A DNA stretch of 64,000 bases from Magnaporthiopsis rhizophila (Eukaryota; Ascomycota; Sordariomycetes; Magnaporthales; Magnaporthaceae), in assembly GCA_003049465.1 (NCBI GenBank), contig PYSS01000119.1, positions 55,266 through 119,265 on the forward strand, read 5' to 3'. Both the position numbers and the translations under genes were made by a program. A model generated the notes under the pieces. That model had not been told where the DNA came from. It did no database searches and was given only the letters and a program-made list of their open reading frames with translations. Positions 55,431 through 64,000 of the stretch are shown piece after piece. Within the stretch, counting starts at the first letter, position 1. Each line of letters starts with the position of its first letter.

Positions 55431-56695
55431 GGCCTGGCCTGATTTGGAAATGCGTGCGGATCATCGTTGTGAAGAGAACGGATCGCGTTACGAAAGCGCT
55501 CGCGGGCGAACGGATGGGTCGTGACGGTACCTTCATGCGTAGGGAACGGAGCAAGAAACCGAACCGTGCTCTACACGACGGCAGATGCCAATTGCGACCT
55601 AATTACCGAGGACAATGCTGCCGCAGTGTAGAGTGCATTTCCGCGCAAAAACCGAAACTGGCGGTTAACAGGGATTCCCGTACAGGAGCTGAGCATGCGG
55701 TAGGGGGACTTGCAGGGCATACATAGGTTTGAGGGCGGAGGAGTTCTCCCGGGAGGCCCCTTAAATCGGAACAGTGGGGCAGGATAGGGGCTCCAGCCCC
55801 TTGGCCAATGGCGCTAAAAGCGTCCGGAATGAGCCGTCCGGAGGCCCAGCTCATTGGCGCACTATCAAATTGACCTGCCTGAGAAGTAGGGCATGCGCTC
55901 AGAGGGTTTTCGCCTTTATTCTCGGCGTGCATTCCTTGGCCTGGCACACCAAAGAAGAAGACGTTGTGAATGCATTTGACCTTCATCCTCTGACCTGGGA
56001 GGTTGGTTGAGGTTGCCACCGACACCACACTGGACGCTGTTGATTATCCGGCCCGTTTTCTCGTCCGATGTGCGCTACCAGAAGGGCGACGTGCTCGGGA
56101 AGGTGACTATGGCGGTAAGGAGGGAGTATATCCATGGCAGGGAAGACGCGCGACAGCAAATGGATCCTAATGGACCGAGGAAGCAGACCGAAGACGTCTG
56201 CCAGGAGAGCGGGGAGGCCATCGTGCATGATGTGGCTGTGGATATCCTGAACCCAAAATAGGTTCTTCCTGTTGCCCTATACATCGGCAGGCCGCTTAAC
56301 TGCCTGCTGGCTCGAGTACGAAATCTCGTGTATTCCAGTGGGTATGGTCATATATGCTAGTGCATGGTAGGCTGACTGTTGATATGTGCTGTTATCAGAA
56401 GGGATACCACTTTTCAGGTAGAAGATGCCATATCGTGCTAGGATGCCAGAATCAGATAGTCCTCGCTCGCTCTTTGACTTGTTAACGCGCCGAGAGATTT
56501 TATGTCAAGTTGTTTTTTCCTTCTTATTTATGTATTTTTAACCGGCCTTTGTTTCCGCGCACTTCAACCACACTTTCCCGGTCCAGATGTGTACATAACC
56601 AGCCTGTCTCCCCAGAGACAGAGAATCCCCCTGTGCTATTCGCCAACCCCGCCAAATGCCCATGTTTTGCCTTGCTCCCCTCCAATGCGAGCATC
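55431..56695. other. Intergenic, no gene recognised
   Basis: About 1.3 kb of lower-GC sequence between the accessory block and the complex I gene. Only short frames. The right end should hold the complex I 3' UTR. Confidence 0.5.
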
Positions 56696-57591
56696 CTACT
56701 TCCTGTACCACATCCTCGTGATCTTGGTGTTGCGCATCTTGCGCTGCAGCTGAAAGATGCCGTACATGAGCGCCTCGGACGTGGGCGGGCAGCCCGGCAC
56801 GTAGACGTCGACGGGCACGATGCGGTCGCAGCCCCGGACGACGCTGTAGCTGTAATGGTAGTAGCCGCCGCCGTTGGCGCAGCTGCCCATGCTGACGACC
56901 CAGCGCGGCTCGGGCATCTGGTCATAGACCTGGCGCAGGGCGGGCGCCATCTTGTTGGTCAGCGTGCCGGCCACGATCATGACATCCGACTGGCGCGGCG
57001 ACGCGCGGAAGATGATGCCGAGCCGGTCCTGGTCGTACCGCGGCGTCGAGAGGTGCATCATCTCGATGGCGCAGCAGGCCAGGCCGAACGTCATGGGCCA
57101 GAGCGAGCCCTGGCGCGCCCAGTTGGCCATGATGTCGAGCGTGGTGCTGCCGTGCGGGTCAGTCAGCTTTCGTGGTTCGGTTTCGAGCCTTGTTTTGTTC
57201 CCACCACGGCGCTTTCATCTCCCTCCTCTTTCAAAACACTCATCTGACGCATGAAGAAAGGCCCACGTACAGCGCATATTGGACCACGCCCTTGGTGGGC
57301 TCCTGGCTCGGCAGAGGCACCTCCTTCCTCTCGCGCTTGATGAGGCTGTGGGAGGTGGCAGCGGCGGGTGTTCTTGACGAGCTCGACAGGGCGGCCACGC
57401 TGCGGTAGGGAATGAGGGCCGCCGTCGGTTTTACTAGGAATTGTGGTCGGTTGTCAGCAACAGCGCTCTTTCAACCATGCGCTTCGCCAGCCCTCGGCTC
57501 GAGTAGTTTTTGTCGTTGTCGCCCGGTTGCGCAGGCGGGAGAACGTACACCTGAGGCCTAGCGAAGCCGTCGTCCTCAGTGCGGACGCCAT
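56696..57591 (-). CDS. nuo19.3: NADH:ubiquinone oxidoreductase PSST subunit (NDUFS7)
   Basis: Three exons: 57591..57549, 57433..57271 and 57146..56696; 218 residues. The first donor is best placed at GT|GTACGT, giving GLRLKPTAALIPY in frame. About 60 residues of Arg/Ser-rich mitochondrial presequence lead into VVQYALTTLDIMANWARQGSLWP. The ligands of the [4Fe-4S] cluster N2 are seen: the CC of FGLACCAIEM, the Cys of SMGSCANGGG and of VPGCPPTSEAL. The ubiquinone-site neighbourhood MIVAGTLTNKMAPALRQVYDQMPEP is typical. It is the last electron carrier before ubiquinone in complex I, inner mitochondrial membrane. A CCAAT box stands upstream. Confidence 0.95.
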
Positions 57592-57836
57592 TGTGATTTG
57601 GAGGGAGAAAAACGCCAAGCGGTTTGGAAGGTTCTCCAGGGACCTCCCAGACTCGCGGTAGAGTGGAGAGGGGTCTGACGGGGTTTCCGTTCTTGTAGGT
57701 TGACGTTGGGGCGAATGGGAGGCGACAAGGCAATTCAGATATCGACGGATCCCCCTCGGTCCCTTCGGCGCGGCCACAATGGTTGACGTCTGGTGTGGCG
57801 ACTGCGGCGCTGCGCTAATTAGAAAATGGCGAGCCT

Positions 57837-57846
57837 TGATTGGCTG
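57837..57846 (-). promoter_or_regulatory. CCAAT box (CBC/HAP-type) upstream of PSST
   Basis: CAGCCAATCA on the minus strand, about 250 bp upstream of the complex I ATG. The CCAATCA core fits the fungal CCAAT-binding complex site, which controls many respiratory genes. Inferred from sequence. The remainder of 57592-58552 shows no gene. Confidence 0.45.
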
Positions 57847-58552
57847 AGCTTTCGCCGAGCTTGTGTGGGGCGGGAAAACGGAGGGTAATTATCCGGCCTG
57901 ACCTTAACAAACCACACTTTCCGGCTCAGTCCGGATGTCTTCATGTTTCTAAGCAGGTTTTCCCGTCACGTTTGTATCGTTGCAGAGGATCAAGATATTG
58001 TATTTACCACCGCAGTTCCAGGCGCTTCTCACGTCTCAATACGGGCGATGACTGGCCCGCGCGTCACAACTAAGGCCAAACTAGGTACACAGAAGATATG
58101 CGGGCAAGCGCAGCCTTACCACAGCAGTACCCTAAATCCGGAGGACGGCATGCAAAGTGGGTTTTGTAACTCGAGTTACAAAGACCCCTCTGTGGTGGCC
58201 TGGCTCCGTTTGATCACTCACCAAGCCCACGCAAAAGTGCCTTGGCGCAGGGATATGTAGATGGTGGGCATTACAGCCGCTGGCATGCGACTGCGTAGGT
58301 GCTCTGGGAGCCTAGCCCGAACCGCCGCTCCTGAACAGTACATGGGGTGCCATCACTGCCCTTTGCATGGCCAACCACCCCGGCCAGCACATACTATAGC
58401 GCTATCTCATTCGCGCGGCGCACTGATGCAAGGCGATATATCTCCGCGTCATCGTGGTGGTGCGGGCCGTGGTGACCTACAGGGAGGAATCCAAAGTTCG
58501 TTGGGACAAGACCGAAAAAAGATATCCAGATGCTTCTTGTTGTTGGGTGATA

Positions 58553-59362
58553 TTATGACTCAGCGTCGTGACTCTCGTTGTTGTTGTGGTTGTTGCTACT
58601 GTCGTCTTGATCATCTCCATTAGCCATGGAAACGTCGGCTAGCTCGCGGGAAGAGCGGCCGAGCGCGTCTCGATAGTCTCCTTCGTCATCCTCCTTGGGC
58701 TCCTCCTCCTTCTCCTTTTCCTCCTCCCCATCGTCTTCTTCCAGCAAGTCCTCGAGATCGCCTAGGGGGCTGACGCGCGGGGGCAGCAGATCGAGGTCCT
58801 CGAGAACGTCGCGCTTGGTGAGCTTGTATAGGCTGGTTGCGCAAACGCGGTCCTTGACCAGCAGGTCGTCGGCGAAGTCGTCGATGTAGGTCAGCGAGGT
58901 GCCGGCGCGGCCCTTGCGGCGTAGCTTGCGGTAGTCCTCGAGGAAGGGCTCGATGGTGGCGTAGACGTCCTTGGGCGCGCGTGTGAGGCGGACGTAGAAT
59001 AGGGCGAGGGCGCGCAGGTACTTGAACTTCTCGCCGCCAAAGTGCAGGTACTCGGCGAGGACGTCGTCGCCGGGCGCGAGCTGCAGCAGCTTGAGGGCCA
59101 GGCACAGGAACGGGGTCGGTTTCTGCGATGGACCCGTGATGCCGCCAATGAAGTGGACGTGGTCGACGACGCGGTCGACGATGTCGGCCTCGTTGAGCCC
59201 GAAGCACTGCTCCTTCCAGAAGTAGCTGTCGATAATGCGGTCCACCACGGCCTTCTCCATGATGCGCGCCGGGTTGAGGCCGTTGGGCGCGAGCCGCGAC
59301 GACGACCCGCGCTCGTCGAGGAACTGGCGCTCCGACGCCTGGTGCACTGCCGTCCTGCCCAT
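58553..59362 (-). CDS. prp38: Pre-mRNA-splicing factor 38
   Basis: Single exon, 269 residues, start at the ATG at 59362. The N-terminal PRP38 domain (about 20-190) shows NPARIMEKAVVDRIIDSYFWKEQCFGLNEADIVD, GGITGPSQKPTPFLCLALKLLQLAP, FKYLRALALFYVRLTR and IDDFADDLL. The tail (about 205-269) is highly acidic (EEDDGEEEKEKEEEPKEDDE), then Asn/Asp-rich; there is no RS domain, as in fungal forms. Prp38 is a core B-complex protein of the spliceosome and is needed for activation of the U4/U6.U5 tri-snRNP. It is divergent from the small gene at 59711 with 348 bp between the starts. Confidence 0.95.
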   Translation of the reverse strand: MGRTAVHQASERQFLDERGSSSRLAPNGLNPARIMEKAVVDRIIDSYFWKEQCFGLNEADIVDRVVDHVHFIGGITGPSQKPTPFLCLALKLLQLAPGDDVLAEYLHFGGEKFKYLRALALFYVRLTRAPKDVYATIEPFLEDYRKLRRKGRAGTSLTYIDDFADDLLVKDRVCATSLYKLTKRDVLEDLDLLPPRVSPLGDLEDLLEEDDGEEEKEKEEEPKEDDEGDYRDALGRSSRELADVSMANGDDQDDSSNNHNNNESHDAES

Positions 59363-59710
59363 GTTGCGTGTGGATGGTTTGCTGCTGGGGGAATGGTGCG
59401 GAAAATGAAGCCTTCAAGGTCTCGTCGATGCAGCACGCGAATTCATTGGATGGCGAGGGGGCCTGTACTCCACCACAGCTGAAGTGGGCCCTGATTATCG
59501 ATAATTGCCCGGACGAACCTAATCGTGCAAGCCATGCCCAGTGACGTAGCTAAAGTAAACAATGGAGACAGCCAAGTGTCGCTTAGATGCACACTCTACA
59601 CATGCCCGCCCTGCCTTTGTCTAGCATTCTCTGCTCAATTCACACATCCACATACCGACCCCGCACACTTTCGAAAAGTGATAGCACGCGTCAAAACGCC
59701 AGTGTCAAAA

Positions 59711-60229
59711 ATGGTCATGATCACATCGTCGCAGGCCTCGGTGGCCATATCATCCCTCATCGGTGAGTGTGAACAAACGTTTTCCCCTCCAGTGCCCGGA
59801 CTAACAACACACTCTACCCGCAAAAAAAAAGTTGTTGCGTGCACAACGGCCCTCTTCCTGAGCGGCTACGCGATCCAGCAGAGGACGCTCCGCGACCTCC
59901 GGGCCGCCATCAAGCCGGCCCCGCGGCCGTCACCGCACATCTTCATCCAGGAGAGCTCTGATTGGCGCGCCGCCCTGGCCGCCGGGGATACTGACGGCAA
60001 GGCGGCGGGGGCAGGCGAGGAGCCCGTCGTCATCGAGGTCGAGCAGACGCCACCCGCCGACGGCCACCAAGGGGACGCCAACGCCGACGACGTGGGCCCC
60101 GAGCCCGAGATCGACGGCAAGACGCAGAAGCCGCTGAGCAGGGTCGAGCGCCGCAGGCGGATAAAAGAGGAGATCAGGAAGCTCTCGCAGGGCGAGACGC
60201 CCGTCTTCTACCAGAGACGTCTGTGGTGA
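59711..60229 (+). CDS. Small N-terminally membrane-anchored protein
   Basis: Two exons: 59711..59762 and 59832..60229; 149 residues. The intron (GTGAGT ... AAAAAAAAAG) joins SSLI and VVACTTALFLSGYAIQQRTL into one transmembrane helix (residues about 10-35). A second in-frame ATG at 59534 would add an unconserved stretch, so the later start is preferred. After the helix come RTLRDLRAAIKPAPRPSPHIFI, a Gly/Ala/Glu-rich loop, and a basic C-terminal helix LSRVERRRRIKEEIRKLSQGETPVFYQRRLW. The family is fungal and uncharacterised to my knowledge; the form (short anchor, basic soluble tail) would suit a mitochondrial or ER membrane protein. It converges on the F-box gene. Confidence 0.7.
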   Translation: MVMITSSQASVAISSLIGECEQTFSPPVPGLTTHSTRKKKVVACTTALFLSGYAIQQRTLRDLRAAIKPAPRPSPHIFIQESSDWRAALAAGDTDGKAAGAGEEPVVIEVEQTPPADGHQGDANADDVGPEPEIDGKTQKPLSRVERRRRIKEEIRKLSQGETPVFYQRRLW

Positions 60230-60501
60230 TGCGGCGGGTCATGATGGGCAACGACACACGGGAACGGCACGACCGCACGCGGCGTTATGGAAATACGGAA
60301 GGACAACATACGACACTCATGACTTTGGGGGTATATATCTATGGATTTCGGCAATTTGTTTCGGCCATTTATCTTAACACTATGTATACGAAGTATATAG
60401 TTATATGACCCGGCCAGCTGGCTGGAATGGGGACAACAGGCAAACAGGAAGGATAAGAATAGCATGAGGATCCATCCTATACTTGGCCAAGACCACCTCT
60501 A

Positions 60502-61995
60502 CTAAGCGAACCGCTTCACCCGGCTGAAAATAAAGGCCTTGTCGTTCTTAAGCCCAAACTCCGCCCAGTCGTCCGTTAGACGGTTGTAGCTCCAAAAGCC
60601 CTTCCAAACGAGCTTGTTGTTCCTAGCACCCTTGCCCGCCGTCTTGAGGGCCAGGTCGAGCCGGTACGTGTACTTGCCCACGCCTTCCGTCTCGACAAAC
60701 AGGTCCCCCTCCGAGGACGCCGGCTGATCCTCAGGAGGCCCTCCTCCCGTTGCGGCGGCGGCGGTCGCCGACGGAGCCGCGACCTCGTGGGATCCAGCGC
60801 CAGAAAAGGAGCCGAGGCGCCAGCGTCCCTTGAGAGCATGCTGCATGACGCTCGACGGGAGGCTCGAGATGGACCCCGCTCGGTGCAGCTCGAGGTTCTC
60901 CTTGGTCAGGTGCGGGACCACGTCGGCCGGCTCGGTGGTGGTCAGGAGCGAGATGCAGGTGCCGTCGCGGAAGAAGCGGAGGTAGCGGAAATAAGTGCAC
61001 ACGTGGACGGGGCTGTTCCACGTCACCATATTGGCCGACGCCTGGCCCGCGCGGATGTAGTTGACGGTGCTGATGTAGCAGCCGTTGAACCGGATCCGCG
61101 GCCTGAAGCGGAACATGGTCTGCCACGAGCCGCCGTACGTGCTAGAGAGAAGCGACCAGGCCAGGGCAGAAGGAGACTGGGTCGCCTCGTCGGCCTGGTT
61201 GTCGAAATCGCTTTCCACGCCGCCGTCTATGGTCGTCGCCGCCGTCGTCTCCCAGGTCAGGTCCGTCTTCCAGAGGCGCGGCATGGCGGCGAAGCCAAAC
61301 TCCGGGCCGAGGCAGACGCGGCGCCAGATGCGCTCCTCGGTGGCGACGAGGAAGGCCAGCCGCCTGCAGACCTGGGCCAGGCGCACAAAGTCGCCTACGT
61401 CGTCGGCGGCCACGTCCAGCAGGATGTGCAGAAGCACCTCGTCCGGGAGCGTCGATATCGGGCACGGCGGCGGCGGCATGCCCTCGATCGCCGGCGGCGC
61501 CGGCTGGATGGCGAGGCCTGCGAACCCGCCGACCAGGTCGTCGAGGGACACGCGGGGCCTCGGCGGAGTAGTTGCTGCTGGTGTCGTTGTCGTTGTCGCC
61601 GCAGAGACCGCCGGGACTGCCGGAGCTGACGTTGTGGGCCCGTGGGGGTGGTGAGAGCTTGAGGTCGCGTGGGGAGCAGGAGGTGCGTGTGGGAAGTGCT
61701 TTGCTTTGTACAGGCGGTCGACGTTGTCGTCCAGACGGAACGCGGTCCGGTACAGCCTCAGGCTCTCGCCGAGCTTCCCGCGGGACTCCATCTCCACGGC
61801 TTCTTCATACAGGGCCAGGGCGTCGGCCGCGCCGTGATCCGGCCCCGACTGGCCGCGCCTGGCCGCGCCTGGCCTGGAGGAGCTACTACCACCTCGGCTC
61901 TGGGCTGTGCTGGGCTGTTTGGCCCGCACCTCAGCCCGCCATTGCTCGCGGAACGACTCCAGCGCCGAGTTGATATCTTCGGATGATCCCTCCAT
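60502..61995 (-). CDS. F-box protein of the FBXO9/Hrt3/Pof7 family
   Basis: Single exon, 497 residues from the ATG at 61995 (an in-frame TTG at 62046 was ignored). ALALYEEAVEMESRGKLGESLRLYRTAFRLDDNVDRLYK is the TPR-like motif of FBXO9. The F-box is ISTLPDEVLLHILLDVAADDVGDFVRLAQVCRRLAFLVATEERIWRRVC. The conserved C-terminal domain has YGGSWQTMFRFRPRIRFNGCYISTVNYIRAG, YFRYLRFFRDGTCISLLTTTEP, LKGRWRLGSF, and LVWKGFWSYN with a final ND.AFIFSRVKRF. It is expected to be a substrate receptor of an SCF (Skp1-cullin-F-box) ubiquitin ligase. Ala/Thr/Pro-rich linkers between the parts are typical of filamentous fungi. Confidence 0.92.
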   Translation of the reverse strand: MEGSSEDINSALESFREQWRAEVRAKQPSTAQSRGGSSSSRPGAARRGQSGPDHGAADALALYEEAVEMESRGKLGESLRLYRTAFRLDDNVDRLYKAKHFPHAPPAPHATSSSHHPHGPTTSAPAVPAVSAATTTTTPAATTPPRPRVSLDDLVGGFAGLAIQPAPPAIEGMPPPPCPISTLPDEVLLHILLDVAADDVGDFVRLAQVCRRLAFLVATEERIWRRVCLGPEFGFAAMPRLWKTDLTWETTAATTIDGGVESDFDNQADEATQSPSALAWSLLSSTYGGSWQTMFRFRPRIRFNGCYISTVNYIRAGQASANMVTWNSPVHVCTYFRYLRFFRDGTCISLLTTTEPADVVPHLTKENLELHRAGSISSLPSSVMQHALKGRWRLGSFSGAGSHEVAAPSATAAAATGGGPPEDQPASSEGDLFVETEGVGKYTYRLDLALKTAGKGARNNKLVWKGFWSYNRLTDDWAEFGLKNDKAFIFSRVKRFA

Positions 61996-62849
61996 TCTTT
62001 CTGGCAGGTTGAGTGACTTTGGACTTGTGCGTTGATTTCTCAGCAACGGGCTGGGATATGAATCGGAACCTTCAACGACTTGTGTGCTGATTGCTTGGCT
62101 ATAGAATGGATGAATCTGCGAGTTTTGAAATACGATGCATCAGGCGGTGCGTGGGTGTTCCTACTAGTAGCAGGTGGTAGGTTGTAGGTACCGAGATAAG
62201 GACGTGAGTTATAAACCTATGACGATGCATGTCCAGCGGCTTCAGTAAGCCATCCACAGCGGTAAGTCCGAAACCAGCCCACAGTGTGTAAAACCGGCAT
62301 ATTCCACTGTGCGGTATGACTTGCACGGCACCGTCCTTTACCGTAAGCTGCAGAAGTTACCGAAAATGGCCTTGAAGTGGACTCGGTACCCATTAATACT
62401 AGCCGAAAAAAGATGGCATTTGCTCGGTTTTGGTTGACAACCAATCTATCTGACCAATTCGGTGACCACAGCGCAGGCGGTGACAGCGGAGGATGCTCAA
62501 GCGCTGAACACCACAATCCCTGCTCTAGAGCCCCTATTCGTCAATCTTCGCCCAAAGAGTCACTCGCCGGTCGACTTACAGGTCCTCTGAAGGCAACCCT
62601 TGGGTACGGTATGTGGCTATCAGAAATCAAATCGCGCCTTGGGAACAGCACAGTGATAAATCGGCACGAGAAACAAATTAGATTAACAGACACAGGAAAG
62701 TGTCTGCACGACGTCAAGGCTGATTTGGTGTCTGCAATAGGGGAATGTCATGCCATATTAGCTGGAACAGCCCGCGAGCCGTAAGGACAAAGGGCAAAGA
62801 GAGAAGCCGGAAAAACTTGCCGAACGTCCGCAGAGGATGCCCCAAGAAG
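61996..62849. other. Intergenic, no gene recognised
   Basis: About 850 bp between the F-box start and the GH3 relic. A 135-codon + frame (62377-62784) was seen, but it has no motif and an AT-rich codon use unlike neighbours. Confidence 0.5.
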
Positions 62850-64000
62850 CAAATTACCACCCATCGCGACACCGACGTGCCATAGTAACCCACAGCGAAC
62901 CCGCCAACCTCGATGCGCAGGTGCTTGGTCTCGCCAGCTTCCAAAAACACCTTCTCGAACGCGACCAGCGGCCGCTGCGGCTGTGACTTCTCGACGCCCA
63001 CGTAGACCTGCACCGTCTCGGCGCCCGCCATGGCGCCAACGTTGCTGAGGGCCAGGACGAACTCCAGCCGGTCGTCGTCCTCGCGCTCCTCCTCTTCGCA
63101 GACATGTCGTCGCCCTTGGCCCGCTGGACAAGCGTCAGAGCATTCTTAGCCACCCGGTCAATACCCTGCTGGGATACCTTGCCCTGTTCCCGCGCCGTGA
63201 ACAGCTTCTCTAACCACCGGTTGGTCGAGAAGGGAAATCGATATTGCAGCCTGCCTTGACTGATTCGGCCGTAGAGTTCATGCCACCCCTGTCCGAGGTG
63301 ACGATGCTTTTGTACGGGTGTTTTGCCAGTCCCCTTAGATCTTTCGCGATGTCGTACGCGGTTTCCCTGTGAAGGAGGCATACCCGTCATAGCCCCACTC
63401 GCCACGGAGAATGCCCTTCAATACATGCCCGTGCATATCGGGGTGCGTCCTGTTGACCATGTTGGACAACGTCATGATGAACCATGGGCTTGACTCCCGG
63501 ACGGCGATATCAAAAGGAGGGAGATAAATCTCACGCAACGGTCGCTCTGATATTCTTGGGTCGACCGTCAACCGATTAATCTCCTGCTCGTTCCCAACAA
63601 AATCTGCAGATACCCGTCAGTGCAACGCATATACAAACAGGGACAGGGTACCACGAGCCCGCGTACGTACGTTTGATGGTAGCCGTGACGCCGTGTTCTT
63701 GAAGTCCATTTATGTGCTGCGCCGCCAGTTTCCCGGTGAGGACTGGACCTCCGGAGAAAGGTTCAAAGTTCCTTCCGTTCACCGTCGGGCTAGCAGGATG
63801 CTAGCAGACCTAGCTTTAGTCTCTCTTGCGATGTCGGCCGGCATCCCGTAGGAGACTCTTGTTCCATGTTACCACTAGGGAGACGCCGCACGGAAACAGC
63901 GCTACCTCTATAAACAAAGTGGGCTCTTCAGCGCTACCCACGACCCGGGGAGATAGTCCAAGGTCCGGAGTCATCCATACCTCGGTGCCACCAACCACCC
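62850..64000 (-). pseudogene. GH3 beta-glucosidase relic (runs off right edge)
   Basis: Minus-strand fragments in order: FPCGVSLVVTWNKSLLRDAGR (about 63850); ETKARSASILLA in a shifted frame; VNGRNFEPFSGGPVLTGKL (63780-63720), then GTACGT...TGCAG still joining TIK-HFVGNEQEINRLTVDPRISERPLREIYLPPF; WGYDG, a probable intron, IVTSDRGGMNSTAESVKAGC, the nucleophile region of GH3; VSQQGIDRVAKNALTLVQRAKG; and, directly after, the fibronectin-III end SNVGAMAGAETVQVYVG. The family's SDW reads SDR. The stretch between residues about 300 and 700 of a normal enzyme, including the PA14-bearing part of many fungal forms, is absent, and at least four frameshifts are visible. The gene would have hydrolysed beta-glucosides. 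It is not functional as read. Confidence 0.8.

Noticed and set aside
62377..62784. 135-codon + strand ORF between the F-box gene and the GH3 relic
   Set aside because: No motif, unusual composition, no promoter or splice support; may be derived from decayed sequence.

Overview
The window is nuclear DNA of a filamentous ascomycete (Pezizomycotina, most likely a sordariomycete). Genes carry short GT-AG introns (about 55-90 nt, a few of 300-470 nt) with CTAAC-like branch points, coding regions are GC-rich, promoters are CT-rich, and the recognisable proteins are fungal orthologs: eL20, Csn12, Sds22, xylose reductase with the Neurospora-type NYF...IFG tail, a Pxa peroxisomal ABC half-transporter, a Psr1-type phosphatase, Sec61 beta, complex I PSST and Prp38. 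Exon-intron structures below were derived by hand from splice consensus, reading frame and family similarity. No database search was possible.

Layout. 1-345: 5' part of a DUF7514-type gene leaving the window on the left. 1.8-9.3 kb: GNAT acetyltransferase, RPL20, CSN12, BTB/POZ protein. 10.8-22 kb: BEM46/ABHD13-like hydrolase, SDS22, xylose reductase, a single-pass membrane protein, PXA transporter. 22-25.5 kb: a 3.6-kb gene-free stretch ending in the CT-rich leader of a PSR1-like phosphatase (25.5-27.2 kb). 28.7-29.3 kb: SBH1. 30.9-35 kb: a large sterol-glucosyltransferase-like protein with ubiquitin-interacting motifs. 36.5-38.9 kb: a DHA2-type MFS transporter. 41.4-45 kb: an 1103-residue low-complexity protein with a Cys-rich tail.

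45-56 kb is accessory in character. It holds a broken NLR-type gene (alpha/beta-hydrolase, NACHT, ankyrins), a second broken charged ORF, a small secreted 8-cysteine protein, and a secreted DUF302 protein converging on a secreted tyrosinase whose frame holds one TGA. 56.7-62 kb returns to core genes: PSST, PRP38, a small membrane-anchored protein and an FBXO9/Hrt3-like F-box protein. 62.8-64 kb is the wreck of a GH3 beta-glucosidase.

The housekeeping genes do not form one pathway. The parts that may work together are the DUF302/tyrosinase pair and, as a compartment, the decaying NLR next to a small secreted cysteine-rich protein. The most interesting leads are the TGA-interrupted tyrosinase with a 4 x 12-bp repeat just upstream, the UIM-bearing sterol glucosyltransferase, a GC-AG intron in the MFS gene, and the eroding NLR whose ankyrin array is still open.
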